Positions 20,701 to 32,451 of a DNA stretch of 64,000 nt are shown piece after piece. Origin of the DNA: Mimachlamys varia (Eukaryota; Mollusca; Bivalvia; Pectinida; Pectinidae). Position 1 is the stretch's first letter; the number at the start of each line of letters is the position of its first letter. The position numbers and the translations under genes were made by a program. The notes beneath the pieces are model-generated. The model did not search any database. It was not told where the DNA came from and saw only the letters and a program-made list of their open reading frames with translations. The stretch spans positions 28,985,405 through 29,049,404 of the forward strand of contig OX392530.1 in NCBI GenBank assembly GCA_947623455.1, in the 5' to 3' direction.

Positions 20701-23430
20701 TAAAACCGTCAAACGATTTCTTCTGAAATACAAAAAGCCCTAGAAGCATTATATTTGGCAGAAAGGTTCGTTGGATGAAGCCAGACAAAGTTTGTGAAAA
20801 GAAATTACCTTGAACAATAAAACATGTTTTTTCTGAATGTCTTTTAATAAAAAAAATTAGGCAACTTCAGGCTTACACTATAATATAAGTCAGAGATTGA
20901 TACCAGGTGAGCGATACTGGCCCATTGGGCCTCTTGTTAGTTCTCCTCAGTGGCTGGGGTGGTTAAGGTGTCCCGACATTCAGGCATCCTAGTAGTCCTC
21001 AACTTCTGAGTTGCGAGTTTGAAACTGACATGGGACAGTTACCATGTACTGATTATACATGTACATGTAGGCCGGTGGTTTTTTGGTTTTTCTTCAGGTA
21101 CTCTGGCTTTCATCCACCTCCAAAACATGGCACGTCCTTAAATGACCCTGGCTGTTGATAGGACGTAAAACAAATTAAACCAAACCCATTAGTTCAGAGG
21201 GCTTATTAGCTTCTGTATATCATCGCTGTCATCCACATCAGGTCAACTCATTCACCTTTGAACTTATTAATTGCATAATAAAATCTCTTCCGACCAGACC
21301 TATTGAATCATTTCAATGTGTCTTCTCAGTGAGGGGTGAATGAGTTAAAAAGGTTGAGGTCAGCTGTGAGGTAACTGTATGTGATCAGTACATCAACCAA
21401 ACTTAACTACATGACTGATGAATCTAAGGATGAATAGCACATGCTAGCTAGGTTTCGAATGCTGGATTTGAACTATTGTATATTTTTCCACTTGAAAGGC
21501 CATGATTTAGGGTTGAGGTCAGTTGTGAAAGTAACTATAAGTCCTACATTTCCCAAAATTACCTGGCTGATGTATCTAAGGATGTAAATTAAATAGCACA
21601 TGTGCATGCTACATTATGTACATTGTAGGTTTCAGATGTTGTATTTGACCTACATTGTTCGAATGACCATGTTTTAGGAATTGGTTAGTTCTAAAACTGT
21701 GGTTAAGAATTCAAAGAATGACTGATGGACATGTGTATTTAAGAATGTACATAATTTTCAGCTGTTCCTGGGTCTCAATCTGACCTACAGTCTTAGGTTT
21801 GAAGTGTTGAGGTGAGCTTTGTAATCTTTGATTACAGGGGTCGATTTAGCTGCTGGCCCGTTGGCCCCAGGCCAGTTGATTTAGACTTGGGCCAGTAGGG
21901 TTTACAGTTAAGAAGACCATGGGGCCAGTTAATGTTTAGGGTTTTTGATGTACAGTGATTTTTTTACCCCTGTTAAAGTGTATAAGTTATCTATTTGTTA
22001 TTGTGTACTGTGCACTTTCCAAGCCTACCAAGTGCTGTATTTGGATAAATGTTCCAAGATTTTGGTGGTTTTTATTGCTGAATAATTCCATGTTTTTGTT
22101 ATTCAAAAGTGCTGTAAATCCATTTCCTGTCATCTAGGAATTCAAAATATCCCGGGGGAGACACCCTGTACTCCCCTTACGAGAAGGGGGTATCCAGCCC
22201 CCTCTCGGTGCTCTCTCCATGGCTCTCGTCTGCGGCCCTCTGCCTGTCTGGGCCAGTTAGGCCATTTCATTCCTTATGCAGCTGGCCCAAAGGGCCAGTG
22301 CACGTGGCATTACAAATGTTAAGTCTACCCCTGGCTTACTTATCTTAAATCTCTCTAAATGGAGATTTCTATTTGAATGTGAGTTACATTAACTCAACAA
22401 TGAATTGCTTGATATTGTATAGTAGGTACACTGGTTGTGTATATCGAGTGCTAGTAACATAACCAGGAAAGCTGTAATATTTAAACATGATCATCGGTTG
22501 ATACCAACACCGAAAGGGTAACTTATCCCGAGCTGGTTGCAATTGACTCCTATTTTGGGTGTTCTAATTATGATAAAATCATTACTATAATACAGGGTTT
22601 GCATTGAAGCCGTCCCTTTATCTTTTTCAACCATAGAAACTGAAAAGGAACCCACTTATTTTCAGGATTCCCATTTGAACTATGCAGAAGGACCCCATTT
22701 ATTTAGGAAAATACCCCATTTATAAAATACCCAGCGTAAACCCTGTCATACAAATCTTTGTGCTTCACAGCTCTGGATGGAATATTTGCTCATGATGCAG
22801 AGGCTGGCGAATGCAGCACAGGATGCTGCCAAGGAGGACAAAGTTGCCTCAGTTTCTGCTGTTCACATTAAAAAAGTCAAGAAGGTATGTCACACAACAT
22901 AATAAGTGATACAAAACCTAGCTTCTATGTCAAGAAAAATGCTTAAGTTTGGGTATTATCAGTATTACTTGTGATTCATCATTGACATATAAGTGTCTTC
23001 CAACAGTAAGATGTCACTGAAGAGTCAATTAAGTGGCCTATATATATATATATATATACAGCATCGAAGGTGTAAATCGCAGATGCAAAACTCTGAACAA
23101 ATGAAATTAACAGAAATATTTCATATTATTTTTTTTTTTACTACAGTTCATTAGTTATTAAGAAAAATTCATCCAATTTTATATAAATAAGGAGGAAAAT
23201 AGCAAATTTTAAAATAAATAAATATCCAACAACGGTGGATGTCAATGCAAGATCCCTCTTTTTAGTTTAAATGTGTACAATTTCGTTGGGGTGCTAATAA
23301 TGCTGCAGATATTTTTAATGTTATCACAGCAAAAATAAATCTTATATTCTTTGCACCTGATTAATTTGAATATGATTACATATTGTACTATTTTAACTTG
23401 CAGTCTGTGACAAGGTCATTAAAAGGCTGA
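17793..23430 (+). CDS. CENPW: Centromere protein W (CENP-W), 3 exons, 77 aa
   Basis: Small histone-fold protein that pairs with CENP-T in the CENP-T-W-S-X complex of the inner kinetochore (family knowledge). Exons 17793-17885, 22771-22884 and 23404-23430 all join in phase 0 with GT/AG borders. They give a basic N-terminus (MIPKCPKTKLRAQLKKNIKR), a histone-fold core (LLMMQRLANAAQDAAKED, then SAVHIKKVKK) and a C-terminal end SVTRSLKG. This matches the CENP-W layout: basic tail, alpha-2 with an RLA-E/Q-type helix, a loop, and an HI/HV-containing alpha-3 ending in a short basic tail. The vertebrate protein is about 88 residues. An AATAAA signal lies 45 nt after the stop (23476-23481). Intron 1 is 4.9 kb and filled with MITEs, a SINE and other repeats. 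Divergent from GNL2. The alternative, another histone-fold protein such as an NF-Y or CENP-S type, is less likely given size and tail. Confidence 0.85.
17997..18024. repeat. 28-bp near-perfect palindrome CAGGGACGTATAT
   Basis: Two perfect 13-bp arms CAGGGACGTATAT / ATATACGTCCCTG separated by CT. It looks like two terminal inverted repeats joined without any internal sequence. Confidence 0.8.
18314..18811. mobile_element. TA-flanked MITE with CAGTTACGTGCC ends (copy 2)
   Basis: 498 bp, ends TACAGTTTACGTGACAAAAG and ...CTTTTGGCACGTAACTGTA with TA duplications. Inner region ACGCCATTTCTCTATATAAC is shared with copy 1. Lies in CENPW intron 1. Confidence 0.85.
19060..19135 (-). repeat. tRNA-like remnant (SINE head or tRNA relic)
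   Basis: On the minus strand GATCAGCGGTAAAGC resembles an A box and GGGTTCCAACCC (19071-19082) a B box, about 45 nt apart, as in tRNA-derived promoters. A full cloverleaf was not established, so a tRNA gene is not called. Confidence 0.4.
19136..20049. other. CENPW intron 1, no recognisable feature
   Basis: AT-rich sequence with no convincing repeat, exon or element boundary. Confidence 0.4.
20050..20938. mobile_element. Non-autonomous element with 145-bp core (AAGGTCACA type), copy 1
   Basis: Left end GCTCACATGGCACAAAGGGC forms a hairpin with CCAAGTGAGC; right end CCAGGTGAGCGATACTGG, CCCATTGGGCC and CTCTTGTT. Core units (CAACTTCTTCTAAAATA..., AAAGTTTGCGAAAAGAAATG, ACCTTGACC, CAAGGTCAC) occur about five times. 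The same family as 52844-55256. Confidence 0.8.
20944..21188 (+). mobile_element. tRNA-derived SINE
   Basis: Head with an A box GTGGCTGGGGTGGTTAAGG and a B box GAGTTTGAAACTG, body TAGGCCGGTGGTTTTTT and CTTTCATCCACCTCC, tail GACCCTGGCTGTTGATAGGA ending in AAACAAATTAAACC. A 7-bp direct repeat TTAGTTC flanks it (20937-20943 and 21189-21195). It inserted at the end of the preceding element. The body and tail resemble molluscan SINEs of the Meta/RUDI type; that family name is tentative. Confidence 0.8.
21350..21800. repeat. Degenerate ~175-bp tandem units
   Basis: Three diverged units share GAGGTCAGCTGTGA / GAGGTCAGTTGTGA, CTGATGAATCTAAGGATG, AATAGCACATG and GGTTTC(G/A)(A/G)ATG. Old tandem duplication in CENPW intron 1. 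Confidence 0.5.
21836..22333. mobile_element. CAGGGGT-ended non-autonomous DNA element
   Basis: Ends CAGGGGTCGATTTAGC and the inverse ...TAAGTCTACCCCTG, with internal GGCCAGTT / GGCCCAAAGGGCCAG motifs. CAGGGGT ends suggest hAT-like, but no matching 8-bp target duplication was found. Confidence 0.5.
22885..23403. other. CENPW intron 2
   Basis: AT-rich intron with a (TA)n microsatellite at about 23039-23057; acceptor TTTTAACTTGCAG at the right end. Nothing else recognised. Confidence 0.5.
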
Positions 23431-23475
23431 GGAGCATTTGATAAATTGATGTGGATCTGGAAGACCAAGACAAAA

Positions 23476-23481
23476 AATAAA
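23476..23481 (+). terminator. CENPW polyadenylation signal
   Basis: A canonical AATAAA lies 46 nt past the CENPW stop codon, giving a very short 3' UTR. A cleavage site about 15-25 nt downstream is inferred. Confidence 0.6.
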
Positions 23482-23765
23482 GACAGCCATATTTATTGAC
23501 TGAAATGTGAAAGTACATGTGAGTTTCACCAATGTCACGAGCTTGCAGTTTCTGTATCAGCAAATTGTTGGATATATGTGTAGCTGCCATAGACTCCATG
23601 TTTTGTGTGAAGGTCACAATGTTGACCAGTCGCACCGTGCAGGATTTATTCTGGGACACAAAATGTGGTATCCTGGTAACATTTTATAACATCATCTTGT
23701 TATGATATAATGTAGACATCAGAAAAGTTTGTCAAATAGCCCCGATTCTGTTGTGAAATACGTAA

Positions 23766-23946
23766 TACAGTCAAACCTGTCTTAAAGGACACCTCTATAT
23801 AAAGGACACCTGTCTATAAAGGACTGATTCATCATTTCCACACACTGCAATTTACTATAAATTAACTTCTGTATAAAGGACACCTGTCTATAAAGGACAC
23901 TTTTGCTCTGTCCCTTTGGTGTCCTTTGTAGACAGGTGTGACTGTA
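23766..23946. mobile_element. TA-flanked 181-bp MITE (AAAGGACACC type)
   Basis: Ends TACAGTCAAACCTGTCTTAA and the inverse AGACAGGTGTGACTGTA, with four internal TATAAAGGACACCTGTCTAT units. A degraded copy lacking clear ends lies at about 780-960 in GNL2 intron 10. Confidence 0.8.
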
Positions 23947-24656
23947 TATACATTTCTTTAGAGAGCCCTAGCTTTTCTGTTTTTGGTAACAAATGCTCTC
24001 TGTTGATTTTCCTAGCCTGTAGACACTAAATTATTGATCCCCCAAGACTATAAATTATTCATCCCCAAAGAGAAAATTTAACTCTTCAAATTCAAAGGTT
24101 CGAACAGTTCATCATGAAATTACTGTGGAGGATGAATTTAATTGCTTCGTTTTTTTATCTGACCTAACCACTGCTAGATAAAATGGATATTCCAATTGAT
24201 TTTAACCGAGTTCCCCTGGCCTATCAAACTTCATACAGTGCTTCCTTACTAAAAGTTTTTTCTTGGTAGTTATAATGCTAATTAGGTCACTGTTACCATA
24301 AACAGAAATGATGTCACAACAAAGTTTTTCATTCGATAAGTTAAGTTCTTCTGGGCCTCTGATTGTTGCTTATTTATAGAAACATTACCTACTTTTAAGC
24401 TTTCAGAGGTCAAATGATGTATAAACCTTTAAAAATCTTCTTCTAAATAACCAGAAGATGTAAAGTACCGGTACTTGGCGAGAAGATACCTGCCATGAAG
24501 TAAACTTTTCTCAAATAAATGACCTTGACCTACTTACAAAGTCACGGTTAACATATGTAAAGACATTATAAAAAAATTCTGAGGATTTACCGAACCAAAA
24601 GTTCTGGAATATTGATATATACATGTACATTAGCTAGTACAATTGTAGGCGCTGCA

Positions 24657-24753
24657 GTACATGTACCATCGTCGGAAATCCACGGTACACTTCTCTAACG
24701 CTTGCATAGTGTTGGAGAAGTGTACCGTGGGTTTTCGACAATGGTACATGTAC
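24657..24753. repeat. Long near-perfect hairpin
   Basis: Arms of 39 nt (24657-24695 and 24715-24753, beginning GTACATGTACCATCGTCGG) differ at three positions around a 19-nt loop. Two of the three would be G-U pairs in a plus-strand transcript. Confidence 0.85.
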
Positions 24754-24934
24754 TAGCATGAAGTATTTCACAGGGATTATACTGATAAAAATGTAAAAGC
24801 CTTTAAAAATCTTCTGAATAACTAGAAAACATAGATCTAGAGTATTGCTACCTGGCCAGTATAAAGTGTAATGTAGTCTGGAACATCTCCAACCAATTGA
24901 AGACTCAATATATGAAATATTTGCAAAGAACTTA

Positions 24935-25362
24935 TACAGTGCATTCCTCTTTATATTATGTTGCATTTGTCAGAAAAAAACATGATATAAACAGGTATGT
25001 GACATTCAGAGAAACATGCATTTCCAATCTCCATAACTAAAAGTTAAAGTAAGCTATTCGATGTACCGTAGGTACATATGAAAATGTTTCAATCTATAGA
25101 TGCTATTTTTTTCATTTTCTATGCAATAGTTTTTACAAGTTGTATCTAAAATCAATGGAAAAGACATCGTTTTCTGGATACTTTATGTGATTGGTTAAAA
25201 AAACATGATATTAAGAGGATTTCACCTCAAAATACATGATATTAACCAAAGAAATTACAAAGATTATATACGTTTTTGTAAATGGAAAAATGGTAATTTG
25301 GAAAAACATGATATAAAGAGGAATGTGATTAACAGGGGTGATATTAAGTGGAATCCACTGTA
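24935..25362. mobile_element. TA-flanked MITE, second copy of the 16148 family
   Basis: Ends TACAGTGCATTCCTC and the inverse GTGGAATCCACTGTA with TA on each side; 428 bp without the nested insertion. Opposite orientation to the first copy. Confidence 0.8.
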
Positions 25363-25596
25363 TTGTGAATTTTTACCTATGATTCCAGAAATATCTAGGT
25401 GAGTGATACAGGCCCTCTGGTCCTCACGTTATGTTTGAACCTCAGTTTTTGTCTCGCCATTGACAAATTAAGGTATTGGTTTTCTGGCGGCGACCGCAAC
25501 TGCGTCTACATTTTCACAGTGTTACAATTATCCAATTGAATTGAAACTTGGTCACATTACTCAGACTATCATACCAAGTACCTGACCTCAATTTAA

Positions 25597-25961
25597 AGGC
25601 CCAATATACGTAACTTCAGGATGGTTCTGAAAAATCCTGGAAAAAAATCCTTATGATCATAACCATGCAAAAATAAGCCTAAAACGAAGTAAACCTGAGC
25701 GGTAACTAACAAGAAACTCTTGATAGAAAAATCCAAAGAATTTAAAATACTTCAGGTGGGGCCCACTTCAACAACAAGCAGTTAGAAGACAGTTCAAAAT
25801 GGATGGGTGTTTACAAATACCAAGTTTCAACTGCTGCTGTACCAGTAACTGCGTAAGAATTCATCTTGAATATTGTTGATATCAGTTAATCTTAACTAAA
25901 TCTATAAATATAAAACATTATTAGGCTTCAAGTTTTGCCGAAAGTTACATATATTGGGCCT
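25597..25961. mobile_element. TTAA-flanked MITE (AGGCCCAATATACG), copy 1
   Basis: 365 bp, inverted ends AGGCCCAATATACGTAACTT / AAAGTTACATATATTGGGCCT, flanked by TTAA on both sides (25593-25596 and 25962-25965). The TTAA target suggests a piggyBac-type mobiliser. A second copy in opposite orientation is at 42488. Confidence 0.8.
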
Positions 25962-25965
25962 TTAA

Positions 25966-26985
25966 AAGAAATTGTATTACAGATTTTGGTATTTTGGGAC
26001 AAAAACATGTGAATTTTGAGAGTTTACATTTATTTAGCATCCACTTTTTATAGTGTTCTGGATATGAAATTAAATTGAAACTTGGCCAAGTTATTGATAC
26101 CATCTTGCTTTATGTATTTTGTCATACTTGTGTTGGTGTTTTTCTTATACTGAGCCTCAATAATACACAAATGTGAAAAGCTGGGTACCTTTTAATAACA
26201 TTGGAATATGTTATTTAGTGGAACATGTAGGATACTGTGTCATATCTGCATGAGCAAGTGAAAATAAATCATCATGAAACAGATTTTGTACTTTGTTGCT
26301 TTATTTAGAAAGGGAAAAAAACAGATTTCATGTGGTTCAGGCAATCAAAAATACAAAGACAACTGTCCATAGGGACGTCAAAGGAGACTGAAATATGGGG
26401 TCAGATTAAATATAATTACATGTAAATATGCCAGTGTTACTCGGTGTATAGTCACTGTCAAAAAAAGTGAAAAAGTTGAAAGCCAATTTTCAAAATAAAA
26501 TGAAACTCAGAGAGTTGATATTCTAATGGATATATATATATAATGATTCACAAATCAGTTCACAACGTTATAGTGATATTCCAGTGGACCTAGTTTGTAT
26601 TTATAATCTCGCCTTGTTTCTAACAGATTCTTATAATAGCCAAAAGGACCTGGAGCAAAAGATGTTTATCTTTTCATTTCAAAGTTTTGCATTTTTAACT
26701 GCAAAATACTGAATAAACATCAAGTCTAGCCTACTAACAATTTAAACTGTTACCTATATGGAGATGGTACATGTATCCTACAGAAGATGAAAAGTGCTTG
26801 AATGGGGGTCAGTGCAGAAATTTGCTCACAAATGCTTGAAAAGTGCTGAAATTCATACTTATTAGGTGTAAACATGTAATTTTTTTCAGTTTTTTATAAA
26901 ACAATAAAAAAAACATCACGAGAAAATTTCAAACGATTAAAGTCTTTGATTTCCCCCTATATCCTGCAAGTTTAGACAAAAAAAT
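25966..26985. other. Intergenic, no recognisable feature
   Basis: AT-rich sequence between the MITE and the 45-bp satellite; no exon, element or RNA signal recognised. Confidence 0.4.
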
Positions 26986-26989
26986 GGAC

Positions 26990-28445
26990 CTTGAAAATAG
27001 AGAAAAGGTGCTTGAATTTTGGTATGAACCGGTACCATATATCTTCAATCCAGGGGTTGATTACACTATTATAGAAATGATGTATACGTATGTCATCAGT
27101 CCAGGGTTTGATTACACTGTTATAGAGATGGTATATCAATCAGAAGTCCAGGGTTTGATTACACTGTTACAGAGATGGTGTATATGTCTTCAGTCCAGGG
27201 TTTGATTACACTGTTATAGAGATGGTATATCCATCTTCAGTCCAAGGTTTGATTACACTGTTATAGAGATGGTGTGTATATATCTGAAGTCCGGGGTTTG
27301 ATTTCACTGTTATAGAGTTGGTGTATATATCTGAAGTCTGGGGTTTGATTTCACTGTTATAGAGAAGGTATATGTCGTCAGTCCAGGGTTTGATTACACT
27401 GTTATAGAGATGGTGTATATATTTGAGGTCCGGGGTTTGATTACACTGTTATAGAGATGGTGTATATATCTGAAGTCCGGGGTTTGATTACACTGTTATA
27501 GAGATGGTGTATATAACTAAAGTCCGGGGTTTGCTTTCACTGTTATAGAGATGGTGTATATATCTGAAGTCCGGGGTTTGATTACACTGTTATAGAGATG
27601 GTGTATATATTTGAAGTCCGGGGTTTGATTACACTATTATATAGATGGTGTATATATTTGAAGTCTGGGATTTGATTTCACTGTTATAGAGAAAGTATAT
27701 GTCTTCAGTCCAGGGTTTGATTACACTGTTATAGAGATGGTATATCTTTCAGAAGTCCAGGGTTTGGTTACATTAGGGAACGTTTACCCACACTGTAATA
27801 GAGATGGTATATCTACACTGTTATAGAGATGGTATATGTCTTCAGTCCAGGGTTTGATTACACTGTTATAGAGATGGTGTATATATCTTCAGTCCAGGGT
27901 TTGATTACACTGTTATAGAGATGGTGTATATATCTTCAGTCCAGGGTTTGATTACACTGTTATAGAGATGGTATTTGTTGTCAGTCCAGGGTTTGGTTAC
28001 ATTAGGGAACGTTTACCCACACTGTAATAGAGATGGTATATCTACACTGTTATAGAGAAAGTATATGTCTTCAGTCCAGGGTGTGATTACACTGTAATAG
28101 AGATGGTACATGCATCCTAAGCCCAGGGTTTGATTACACTGTAATAGAGATGGTACATGCATCCTAAGCCCAGGGTGTGATTACACTGTAATAGAGATGG
28201 TACATGCATCCTAAGCCCAGGGTTTGATTACACTGTAATAGAGATGGTACATGCATCCTAAGCCCAGGGTTTGATTACACTGTAATAGAGATGGTACATG
28301 CATCCTAAGCCCAGGGTTTGATTACACTGTAATAGAGATGGTATATGTTGTCAGTCCAGGGTTTGCTTTCACTGTTATAGAGATGGTATATGTCTTCAGT
28401 CCAGGGTTTGTTTACACTGTAATAGAGATGGTAGTCCAGGGTTTC
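26990..28445. repeat. 43-46-bp satellite array
   Basis: Around 33 units of GTCCAGGGTTTGATTACACT GTTATAGAGATGGTATAT with variable linkers (TCTTCA, TCTGAA, GCATCCTAAGCC). A sub-block with GCATCCTAAGCCCAGGG occurs six times in a row near 28100-28330, and GGTTACATTAGGGAACGTTT marks a duplicated larger block (27760 and 27990). Confidence 0.95.
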
Positions 28446-30079
28446 AATATCGGTCTTGTCTTACTGAATTCTCAAACTTATGATGCTTTTATTTTTTTTT
28501 TAAATGTTAGCTCATCCACCCCACCCTCTTGACGTCCACGTCTAAGTACCAGCCCATAAGAGTCCATAGATAAACATCTCACACCATTTCTATTTTTCAT
28601 TTATATCAATTAGAGGTCAAAAGGTGATATTACGGTAAGATTATATTGAAATATAGTTTAAGACTTAACTCTTTTGCATCAAAACAAACAATTTTTTGAA
28701 AGCTTCTAAGCCCATAACTTTACATCCATTCACTTGGTATATTATACGGCAAAAAAATATGCATTTTTTTTTTGTTTTTCCTTTTGAATGTTTTGGACTA
28801 ACTTTTTTCATAAAAATTCACTCAAAAGTTTTTAGACCCCGTACATATGTATTCAAAACCTTCTTTTGGGTGTGCGTTTATTCATAAGAGGTCCAAGAGT
28901 TGCGTCTAAATGATTTTTCCACCTAAACTCACATTTTTGGAAGGGATCTTGGTCAATTCAAACATCATAGTTTTAAATATAAAAAAAAACCAATTCAGTT
29001 TTCAAAATATTTGTAGTGTTTCATATTTTGTAATCAATTGATGATCATCAAAACCAGATCACTGAGTAAATGAGCATCAAGAGAGAACTGTCCTGTTCAA
29101 GGACATACGACTTACTGGATTCAAAATTACGGCTTTACACGGCGCCCCGTCGACTGACTCACTATTCCAATTATGTTATTCCGCCTTTATGAACACCTCC
29201 ATTGAATGGGGACTTCCCCGAACACCAACTCTGCTTATAAAAACATGTTTACTTAGGTGGTCTGTTGTGATGATAGTGAGTTATAGTCTATAGCAGAAAT
29301 GTTGTACAGGTAAGTTACACAGGTAAATCAACTTCTGGTAACTAATCAGATGCTCAATAACTAATGATATTTGCAAATAAATGATAAATAGGTACTGCAT
29401 AAAACAGCTGCAGATTTAGGAAAATTATCATATATTACACCTGATTACAGATATGTGTAAATGATCATATTTATTGATAGGTATATAAGTTTACATTCTT
29501 TCAGATTTTTGTAAATAAACATAATTATTGTCATATATTAATTTAACTTGTACCTTCTTTCAGATTTGTGTAATTGTTGTCATATATTAATTTCAAAATA
29601 TTTCATTATTTGTACAAGACATATAAATAGTCCTACAAAGAAATAGTATACATATGTATCAATAATATGATTAGAAATCAGGCTGAGCCTATTTAAGTCT
29701 CTTCCAACAAAGATAACCAATATCCTTTATTATACATTGACAGTTCAATATCCTATTTCGATGCGGATGGAGTAGGAAATTAGCAGTATCAAGTTTTATC
29801 AATTAAAGATCCCTTTCTTAATCACTTTCATAACTTTATTGTGATTTATATTTAAATCACATTTTGAGAACTCCTTTAGTTATTTAAATATGAATGCATT
29901 ATACATCCAGAATATGTTAGTGCTTTATATAAAATGTACATATATGTATGAGCTAGTATAATTAGTATAGTTGAATTTATTTCATCTGATATACCAACTA
30001 CACCATTAAAAAAACCTGCATTATAATATGGTCATTAAAGAAAAGAAGGTGATGAGGATTAGAAGGCTAAGGTAGAGTA
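28446..30079. other. Intergenic, no recognisable feature
   Basis: AT-rich with homopolymer runs. Short open frames lack similarity to anything recognised. No repeat array seen. Confidence 0.4.
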
Positions 30080-30505
30080 AAATTTAATGCTACTGTTGTA
30101 GTTGGATCAAAATAATATGCCATTCATTTATTGGCCCAAGCAGGGATTGATGAAAGATCATCATTTAGTATATCAGCAGGTGTATGAGGTCCCCATCACT
30201 ATCTTTAATAACATATAGAGAAGTATAAATTGTAAACAAGTTAATATAAGAAGTTACATCAGCTGTTATATCAATAACGGATAGAAATAAAAAGGGCCAA
30301 AGAAGAGATCCTTGAGGAACTCATGCAGATATGGATCAAGTATTTGATTGATATCCATCAATAATTTCCCTTTGGTTTTCTGTCAGATAATCAAGCTTTA
30401 AACCACACAAATATTTTTTTCTTTTTATACCATTTTTGTTAAGTTTATACAAAATACTTACATGCCCGCCGAACCCTGTCAAATGCCTTATTTATATCAC
30501 AGAAT
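30080..30505 (-). pseudogene. Decayed non-LTR reverse transcriptase fragment
   Basis: Minus-strand reading from about 30500 gives FCDINKAFDRV (RT motif A), then LDYLTENQREIIDGYQSN, VPQGSLLWPFLF (motif B, normally GVPQGSxLGPLLF), DITADVTSYINLFTIYTSLY (remnant of the FADDT block) and further weak matches with the thumb. Several in-frame stops and frame changes are present. Family resembles CR1/Jockey/BovB-like LINEs; the copy is old and truncated at both ends. Confidence 0.7.
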
Positions 30506-31380
30506 ATATTAGTTAAACTTATACAGATTTAATTGTGTTTAATTTGTGTGACATCAGTTTAGTATTATCTGTCTTCATTTAATGTTTTTCAGTTTAAATA
30601 CTGATGTCTAAATATTATTTTTCGGTGCTGTATTAAATATGTATTACTATAACATGTATGAATAGAAACTTTATTTTATTACCAATATGCTTTAAATGAT
30701 TCAATTAAGGAGATTTATTTTTCAAATAATGTATTTCAATTACTATTTTTTATTTATTGAATCTAAAAAAATAATATTTAATGATCATTTTCTATTGCTT
30801 AAAGCTATATGAAAATATTATATCAATTTTATTACTGAGTTTAGTATCATGTCTAAAAATCAAATGAGTTGACATTCTTAGTTGAAACAGACTATAACTT
30901 AAACTTCAAAGGATTTCCTATATAAACACCTTTCTTTCAAGTTACCAGAGTTGGTGTTCGGGGAATGAGCCCATTGATTAATGTGTACCATTGGGTTGGA
31001 AGCCATTAAAACATGGAAGGTTAAAGTACTTAGAAGGTTCAAGGTGACTGCATTAATTCCATCAAATATAAAAACTTCGTTTATGATCATATACGTTATG
31101 AATGATATCTTTAACAGTCAATATCACCTGGTTTTATCTCAAAACACTTTTAGATGAAGAATGACCTACTTGTGTTGGTGGATTTTATCTTCATGTCTAA
31201 CTAAGTTCATCCGTTTATGTTGAAATCGATGTCTCCTCAATAATGAATGAATGGGTTAAGATACAGGCTAGTGATTCCTATTTGACAAACAGAATTTTAG
31301 AATGACGACCATGCGTATGGATCAGCTGGATTATTAAGAAAAGAAGTTATGCATAAAAAAAAGAGTACAAGTAACATAAA

Positions 31381-31715
31381 ATGATTCGACTATTCAATGC
31401 TTTAGTGATAGCATGTATATGTGTATACGAAGTTCAACAAGAGAGGATCTGCAAAAGGTATACGACAAGCTATTACACAATTACAACAGTGATCTCGGGC
31501 CGAACTTCAACAAGACTCAACATATCGACCTCCACGTTACGTTTGATTTGTATACACTTAACGAATTTAATCACGAAAGCGGAAAACTGGTATTGGTAGG
31601 GATTATTATCAATAAATGGAAGGATGACAGACTAATTTGGGATCTGCTCCAGTATGGGAATATAACAGAACTTCTAGATAAATATACATGTACCAGAAAT
31701 TATCAGTGTAGATAA
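31381..31715 (+). pseudogene. Truncated, frameshifted copy of the Cys-loop receptor N-terminus
   Basis: The first ~17 codons (MIRLFNALVIACICVYEVQ) resemble the signal peptide of the intact receptor at 34542. After a frameshift near 31436 the homology continues in another frame with YNSDLGPNFNKTQ, LYTLNEFNHESGKLVLVG and KWKDDRLIWDLLQYGNITE, which align with residues about 37-100 of the intact gene. Similarity stops at about 31676, followed by a stop at 31713; loops A-C, the Cys-loop and all membrane segments are missing. Directly downstream (about 31722) is a partial CAGTTACGTGCC-type MITE, so the breakpoint lies beside a mobile element. It looks like a tandem duplicate that decayed. It cannot form a channel; a short secreted product is not excluded but is unlikely given the frameshift. 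Confidence 0.85.
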
Positions 31716-31721
31716 TTCTGT

Positions 31722-31922
31722 GTTGCTCCATAAAAACCAAAAACACGACGGAAAATTAAACGAATATTAAGAGAAGAAATTATGGATATTCTATACAAAA
31801 AATCTAAATATTGTTCGAATTCACCAATAGACAAAGTCAGGAAAATTCATTGAAAAAGATTAGAAATACAAAGAATATAGAGTAAAATAAAAAAACAAAT
31901 GTTTCAATACTTATGGCACGGT
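31722..31922. mobile_element. Partial CAGTTACGTGCC MITE
   Basis: Contains CGACGGAAAATTAAACGAAT and GGAAAATTCATTGAAAAAGA, then AATACAAAGAATATAGAGTA and a CTTATGGCACGGTA end, in the order expected for one half of the 16760 family. The other end is missing. It abuts the truncated receptor copy. Confidence 0.6.
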
Positions 31923-32451
31923 ATCGAACCATTGAGAAAATCGACAACCTAGAACAAATATTGAATTCCTGGCAAGTCTATTAAGACAACTTTTAGCTGT
32001 ATTTTCGACGAAAAATGTCCAACACAGGTCGAAATTAGATTTCCCCAACAATCAGTATTCCAAATTGTACTCCATGAAACGTATGTTACATCTGGCTTGA
32101 ACTTCAATTTCATCGAGTCCAATTTGGAGCAACGTTTGGGAACAATTTAAATTTTGTTTAGTTTCAATGATAAAATCAGGTTAAGGTTTTGAGGTCTATT
32201 CCTTAAGTTGCTTGCCAAGTACATGTATTTGATTTTTTTTTTCGTTTTGAAAATAACAACTCTTAGGCGGTTCAACATCCATTTAAATCAATAAAAAGGG
32301 TTTTTATAGACTTGCCAATCATGTAATATCCGTACTGTAGTTTGAAGCAGGATTCTTAAAGGGTTCAACAAACATACATTGAATGGATTCAGATTCGGAA
32401 TACACTGTATTATGTTGTCCTTTTTAAAACACCACAATCATTATACAAAAG

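Larger units (their letters stand above)
24350..25433. mobile_element. Relic of the AAGGTCACA-type element, interrupted
   Basis: Core-like units (AAATCTTCTTCTAAATAACC, AATGACCTTGACCTAC) at 24420-24560 and 24795-24840, and a right end GTGAGTGATACAGGCCCTCT with GGTCCTCACGTTA at 25400-25431. It is split by a hairpin (24657-24753) and a TA-flanked MITE (24935-25362). Confidence 0.55.

Noticed and set aside
21836..22333. hAT element with 8-bp duplication
   Set aside because: Termini CAGGGGT fit, but the 8 bases outside the two ends do not match, so the superfamily call was left open.
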